Below, piece after piece: positions 60,682-64,000 of a stretch of DNA of 64,000 nucleotides. A program made the position numbers and the translations under genes. Below the pieces are notes generated by a model, which was not told where the DNA came from, did not search any database, and saw nothing but the letters and a program-made list of their open reading frames with translations. The stretch is from CAIKMD01 sp035552195 (lineage in GTDB: Bacteria; Pseudomonadota; Alphaproteobacteria; ATCC43930; CGMCC-115725), in assembly GCA_035552195.1 (NCBI GenBank), contig DASZLU010000007.1:5101-69100 (forward strand), in the 5' to 3' direction. Within the stretch, counting starts at the first letter, position 1. Each line of letters opens with the position of its first letter.

Positions 60682-61815
60682 TTGACGCCGCCGATCCTTG
60701 ACGAAGACGCGCTAGCGGAAGGTCCGCTCGCTCTTTTTCACGCGCGGCTCAGCGCCGGCGAGCTGGCGCCCGATACGCTTCAGGCTCGCGCGGCCCAGCG
60801 GCTCCAGCAACTCTGGGACGAACTCCAAACCTATCAGCCGCAGATCGGCAGCGGCTTCCTCGCGCGTCTCGGCTTCGGCAAGCCGGCGGCGCAACATGCG
60901 CCCAAAGGTCTCTACATCTACGGCCGCGTCGGCCGCGGCAAATCCATGTTGATGGACGCGTTTTACGCGACCGTGCCGGGCGAGAAGAAGCGGCGCGTCC
61001 ATTTCTTCGCCTTCATGGCCGATGTCCATGCCCGCATTCATGCGCGCCGGGCTGAGAAGGGCGATCCGATCGGACCGGTCGCGCAAGACATCGCGAACGA
61101 GACCACGCTGCTATGCTTCGATGAATTCCATGTCGTCGACATCGCCGACGCGATGATCCTCGGCCGGCTTTTCGCCGCGCTTTTCGCCGCCGGCGTGGTC
61201 GTCGTCGCGACCTCGAATCGTGAACCCGACCGTCTCTATGAGGGCGGCCTCCAGCGCGAGCGCTTCCTGCCCTTCATCGATCTTTTGAAAGAGCGGCTCG
61301 ACGTCATTGAGCTCGACGGCCCGCGCGATTACCGGCTGCAGCGCTTCAAAGGCCGCCAGGTCTATTTCACGCCGCCGGACGAGAAGGCCAAGGCCGCGCT
61401 GGCGCAGGCCTTTGCCGACCTGACCGACGGCGCGACGCCGGAGCGCGAGACGCTCACCGTGCTCGGCCGCGCGCTCGAGGTGCCGCGCGCGGCGAAGAAT
61501 GTCGCCTGGTTCACGTTCGACGAGCTCTGCGTGAACGCGCTGGGACCGAACGATTATCTTGCGCTGATCGGCCGCTTTCACACGTTTATTCTCGACGGCA
61601 TCCCGAAGCTCGATTTCGAGCGCCGCAACGAGGCCAAGCGCTTCAATATCCTCATCGACACGCTTTACGACGCGCACGGCAACCTCGTCTGCTCGGCCGA
61701 AGCGCCGCCGCAAGATCTCTACACCGAAGGCGACGGCTCGTTCGAATTCCAGCGCACCGTCTCGCGCCTCATCGAAATGCAAAGCGACGACTACATCGCC
61801 GCGCGGCGGAATTAG
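60682..61815 (+). CDS. zapE: AFG1 family ATPase ZapE
   Basis: 377 residues. N-terminal LQARAAQRLQQLWDEL, P-loop GLYIYGRVGRGKSMLMDAF, Walker B LLCFDEFHVVDIADAMIL, VVVATSNREPDRLYEGGLQRERFLPFI and C-terminal HTFILDGIPKL, DTLYDAHGNLVCSAE mark the AFG1/LACE1 family; the E. coli member ZapE affects Z-ring formation, and the mitochondrial one helps respiratory complex quality control. The start is TTG 60682, with no in-frame ATG near. Its place after sdh fits the latter role. Confidence 0.9.
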   Translation: MTPPILDEDALAEGPLALFHARLSAGELAPDTLQARAAQRLQQLWDELQTYQPQIGSGFLARLGFGKPAAQHAPKGLYIYGRVGRGKSMLMDAFYATVPGEKKRRVHFFAFMADVHARIHARRAEKGDPIGPVAQDIANETTLLCFDEFHVVDIADAMILGRLFAALFAAGVVVVATSNREPDRLYEGGLQRERFLPFIDLLKERLDVIELDGPRDYRLQRFKGRQVYFTPPDEKAKAALAQAFADLTDGATPERETLTVLGRALEVPRAAKNVAWFTFDELCVNALGPNDYLALIGRFHTFILDGIPKLDFERRNEAKRFNILIDTLYDAHGNLVCSAEAPPQDLYTEGDGSFEFQRTVSRLIEMQSDDYIAARRN

Positions 61816-61822
61816 GCGGCGG

Positions 61823-62278
61823 CTAAAGCTCGCGGCCGATCTTGCGATCGAGCGAATAGGGGCCCGCGCCATGCAGCGCGATAGCGAACATCGCGAGCCC
61901 CCACCAGAACGTGTACTCATAGGCTTTATAGCCATGCGGCCAGAACACCGTGAAGGTGATGATGGCAAGATCGATGGCCGCCGCCGCGGCGAAGAAGCGC
62001 GTGAACAGGCCAAGCGCGATGCAGATGCCGCCGCCGAACTCGAAAATCGCAAGAAAGATATTGTGGAAGGGATCGAGTTGCGGGCCGAGCGACGCGGTGG
62101 TGCCGTTCATGATCGCCGAAACGATCGTCGGCACTCGGACGGCTTTCTCCCAGCCATGGATGGCGAGATCAATGCCGAAGCCGGCGCGGATGATCGCCCA
62201 AGAGAGCGGAATCACGCGATCGTAGAACGGTTGAAGAAACGGCAATAGCAGCTTCGGCCGCCGATCGGCTGTAGCCAT
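61823..62278 (-). CDS. DoxX family membrane protein
   Basis: 151 residues with four helices: PLSWAIIRAGFGIDLAIHGWEKAV, DPFHNIFLAIFEFGGGICIALGLFTR, AAAIDLAIITFTVFWPHG and FWWGLAMFAIALHGAGPYSLD. DoxX-type proteins take part in respiratory or redox membrane complexes; many have no defined role. ATG 62278; convergent with zapE and divergent from the next gene. Confidence 0.88.
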   Translation of the reverse strand: MATADRRPKLLLPFLQPFYDRVIPLSWAIIRAGFGIDLAIHGWEKAVRVPTIVSAIMNGTTASLGPQLDPFHNIFLAIFEFGGGICIALGLFTRFFAAAAAIDLAIITFTVFWPHGYKAYEYTFWWGLAMFAIALHGAGPYSLDRKIGREL

Positions 62279-62416
62279 CAAACAATCTCCGAATATCAGT
62301 CGCGACGCCTCTTATAGGCCGCCGCACCCGATTTCGTTCCCGCACCAGCGGTGCACTGCTGATATGCTGCCGGCTGCGGGAAAAGTCTCTCCGCGGACAT
62401 TCGATGACGGTCCGAA

Positions 62417-62713
62417 ATGATTCTCGAAGTCGCGATCCTCAACGTAAGGCCGGAGCAGGCCGCTGACTTCGAGCAAGCGATGCGGACGGCTCGCCCCCTC
62501 ATCGCGGCGGCGCCCGGATTTCAAAGCATTGAGCTCCGGCCGTGCATCGAGACGCCCGAGCGATATCTTCTGCTCGTCATGTGGGACAAGCTCGAAGATC
62601 ATACGGTCGGCTTTCGCCAGTCGGACCGCTACGAGCGATGGCGTGCGCTATTGCACGGGTTTTACGATCCGTTCCCGGTCGTCGAACATTATGAGCCATC
62701 GCTTTTATCGTGA
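62417..62713 (+). CDS. Antibiotic biosynthesis monooxygenase (ABM) family protein
   Basis: 98 residues, a single ABM ferredoxin-like domain: ILEVAILNVRPEQAADFEQAM, APGFQSIELRPCIETPERYLLLVMWDKLEDHTVGFRQSDRYERWRALLHGF. Members are cofactor-free monooxygenases or haem-degrading proteins; the role here is unknown. ATG 62417. Convergent with the amidohydrolase gene, 18 bases away. Confidence 0.85.
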   Translation: MILEVAILNVRPEQAADFEQAMRTARPLIAAAPGFQSIELRPCIETPERYLLLVMWDKLEDHTVGFRQSDRYERWRALLHGFYDPFPVVEHYEPSLLS

Positions 62714-62731
62714 ACGACGTGGCGTCGCGCG

Positions 62732-64000
62732 TTATCCCGCGACGCGCTTCTCGGCGTCCTGCTTCAGTTTTGCCAGTGCGTCCTTGTCGTAGTATTTGCC
62801 GCCGCGCACCACGGCGTCGATGCGATGGAGATTGGCTTCGCGGGCGACCGGATTGGCGTCGAGCAGGACGAGATTGGCGTCCTTGCCGACCGCGACGCTG
62901 CCCATATGGTCCTCGCGGTGGAGGAATTTGGCGCCGTTGATTGTCGTCATCTGCAGGATGCTCAGCGGCTTCAAGCCGGCCTGATGCAGCAGATCGAATT
63001 CCTGGTGGAGCGCGACGCCGGAGATTTCCCAATGCCCGGCGCCGCCGGCATCGGTGCCGGCCATCATCGGCACGCCGGAATCGTCAAGCAGCTTCGTCAG
63101 CCGCAATTGCAGCCCCCAGAACTTCTTCAGCATCGCGCGCCGGTCGGGCGTGACGATCGTCGGGAATTGATCCGCCATCTGCTGCCACAATTGCTGCGTC
63201 TTCGCCGGCACGTAGCGCAAATTCGGGCTGTGGCGATAGGCGGGATCGTCGCCGAATTCCATCGTGCGCAAACGGATGAGTGTCGGCGTCATCCACATGC
63301 CGTCTTTCTTGATGCGACGCATCAGGTCGCGGCATTTGCTGTCGCTATAGGTCGCGACGACGCGCTTCATCAGATCGAAGCTGACAGGATCGGTCGACAT
63401 GATCGGATTGGTGGTGGCGCGTAAGGCGCGATCGGCTGGGCCCGGACCCGATGCGGAGGGCGGCGCCTGCGGCGGCTTCTCGGCGATGGTTTTGCGCAGT
63501 GCGTCCTCATCGCTCGAGCAGCCGATCAGCACGCTTTCCCGCGGGCCGAGATGCTCGATCGCCGACATGCCTTCATCGGCTGCTTTCTCGATGGCGGAGG
63601 TCGCCTGCAGATGTCCGTCGAAGACGAGGCCGAGCTTCTTCGATTCGGCCAATGCCGCGAAGAACGGGTCCGACTTCACATCGATGACCTTGATGAAATC
63701 GGCGCCTGCCTGCTTTTGCCGATCGACTTCGGCGATCGCGGCTTCCGGCGTCCCGGCATTGGCGCCGGTCAGCACCGTGCCCGGCATCGCCAGCAATTCG
63801 GGACCGTCCGACGGCAGGATGAGCTTGCCGTCGCGGCGCTTTTGCAGCAGTTCGGGCGAGCCCGACATCTGGCGCACGCCGGTGATGCCGTTCGCCAGCA
63901 TCAGCTCAAAGCTCGCGGTCGGATCGGGCTGGTTCAGCGAGTGCACATGCATGTCGAGATAGCCGGGCACGAGATATTTGCCGCGCGCATCGACCGTCTT
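62732..64000 (-). CDS. Amidohydrolase family protein (5' end cut by window edge)
   Basis: 423 codons are visible; the frame runs off the right edge, so the signal or start is missing. The metal-binding H-x-H is in GYLDMHVHSL, just after DARGKYLVPG; later AGADFIKVIDVK may supply the bridging lysine, VFDGHLQAT and SAIEHLGP the next histidines, and MAGTDAGGAG the catalytic Asp. C-terminal SVAVGKDANLVLLDANPVAREANLHRIDAVVRGGKYYD closes the composite domain. Imidazolonepropionase/prolidase-like; substrate unknown. Confidence 0.85.
   Translation of the reverse strand, partial: KTVDARGKYLVPGYLDMHVHSLNQPDPTASFELMLANGITGVRQMSGSPELLQKRRDGKLILPSDGPELLAMPGTVLTGANAGTPEAAIAEVDRQKQAGADFIKVIDVKSDPFFAALAESKKLGLVFDGHLQATSAIEKAADEGMSAIEHLGPRESVLIGCSSDEDALRKTIAEKPPQAPPSASGPGPADRALRATTNPIMSTDPVSFDLMKRVVATYSDSKCRDLMRRIKKDGMWMTPTLIRLRTMEFGDDPAYRHSPNLRYVPAKTQQLWQQMADQFPTIVTPDRRAMLKKFWGLQLRLTKLLDDSGVPMMAGTDAGGAGHWEISGVALHQEFDLLHQAGLKPLSILQMTTINGAKFLHREDHMGSVAVGKDANLVLLDANPVAREANLHRIDAVVRGGKYYDKDALAKLKQDAEKRVAG

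Overview
The window is high-GC chromosomal DNA of an alphaproteobacterium. Several gene neighbourhoods typical of that class point this way: bolA / J-domain protein / cobS / cobT, ialB-type gene / rlmN, argD-argF-hslO, YggT / DUF167 / folD, and a CoA-ester lyase next to sdhCDAB with zapE. Genus cannot be fixed from sequence alone; Hyphomicrobiales or Rhodospirillales would both fit. No transposase, integrase, phage gene, rRNA operon or CRISPR array was seen. One tRNA gene, tRNA-Ala(CGC), is present.

Layout. 1-2.6 kb: an AsmA-family gene cut by the left edge, then a beta-barrel porin behind a good sigma-54 promoter. 2.8-7.6 kb: a YdcF-type protein and surface-polysaccharide genes (XrtA/PEP-CTERM-type glycosyltransferase, UDP-glucose dehydrogenase, UDP-glucuronate decarboxylase). 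7.8-14.8 kb: bolA, J-domain protein, cobS, cobT, an acetyltransferase, an IalB-like secreted protein, rlmN and a cupin. 14.9-20.6 kb is accessory in character: a second cupin, an orphan membrane protein, a three-gene orphan operon, two tandem paralogous solute-binding proteins, the debris of a UDP-GlcNAc 2-epimerase gene, and a second XrtA-type glycosyltransferase. 20.7-24.8 kb: an AAA ATPase-arsC pair, a luciferase-like monooxygenase and argG. 24.9-31.3 kb: two envelope lipoproteins, two different folD genes on opposite strands either side of tRNA-Ala, apaG, folE and a small winged-helix/DUF5985 cluster. 31.3-35.0 kb: the argD-argF-hslO operon and a lipoprotein. 35.2-37.4 kb: a fluoroacetate-dehalogenase-type hydrolase translationally coupled to a flavin monooxygenase gene that carries an in-frame amber codon. 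37.5-46.9 kb: small membrane protein, aldo/keto reductase, ABC-2 permease, recX, MscS channel, LysE exporter, molybdopterin oxidoreductase, a large secreted protein of unknown role, a DUF169 protein and glutathione peroxidase. 47.1-51.8 kb: a four-gene Gld-like ABC transporter operon. 51.9-64 kb: pirin, two lipoproteins, panB, HdeD, asd, CoA-ester lyase, sdhCDAB, zapE, DoxX, a small monooxygenase and an amidohydrolase cut by the right edge.

How genes work together. folE and two FolD enzymes belong to folate and one-carbon metabolism; panB uses methylene-THF. argD, argF and argG are three steps of arginine synthesis in two loci. asd feeds the aspartate family. sdhCDAB is respiratory complex II. 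The two XrtA-type glycosyltransferases, ugd, the decarboxylase and the dead epimerase look like parts of an exopolysaccharide pathway now split over about 16 kb. The most unusual items are the amber-interrupted monooxygenase beside a dehalogenase with the full fluoride-site residue set, the 32-codon epimerase remnant, the tandem transporter-less binding proteins, the divergent folD pair, the orphan three-gene operon and the sigma-54 promoter of the porin.
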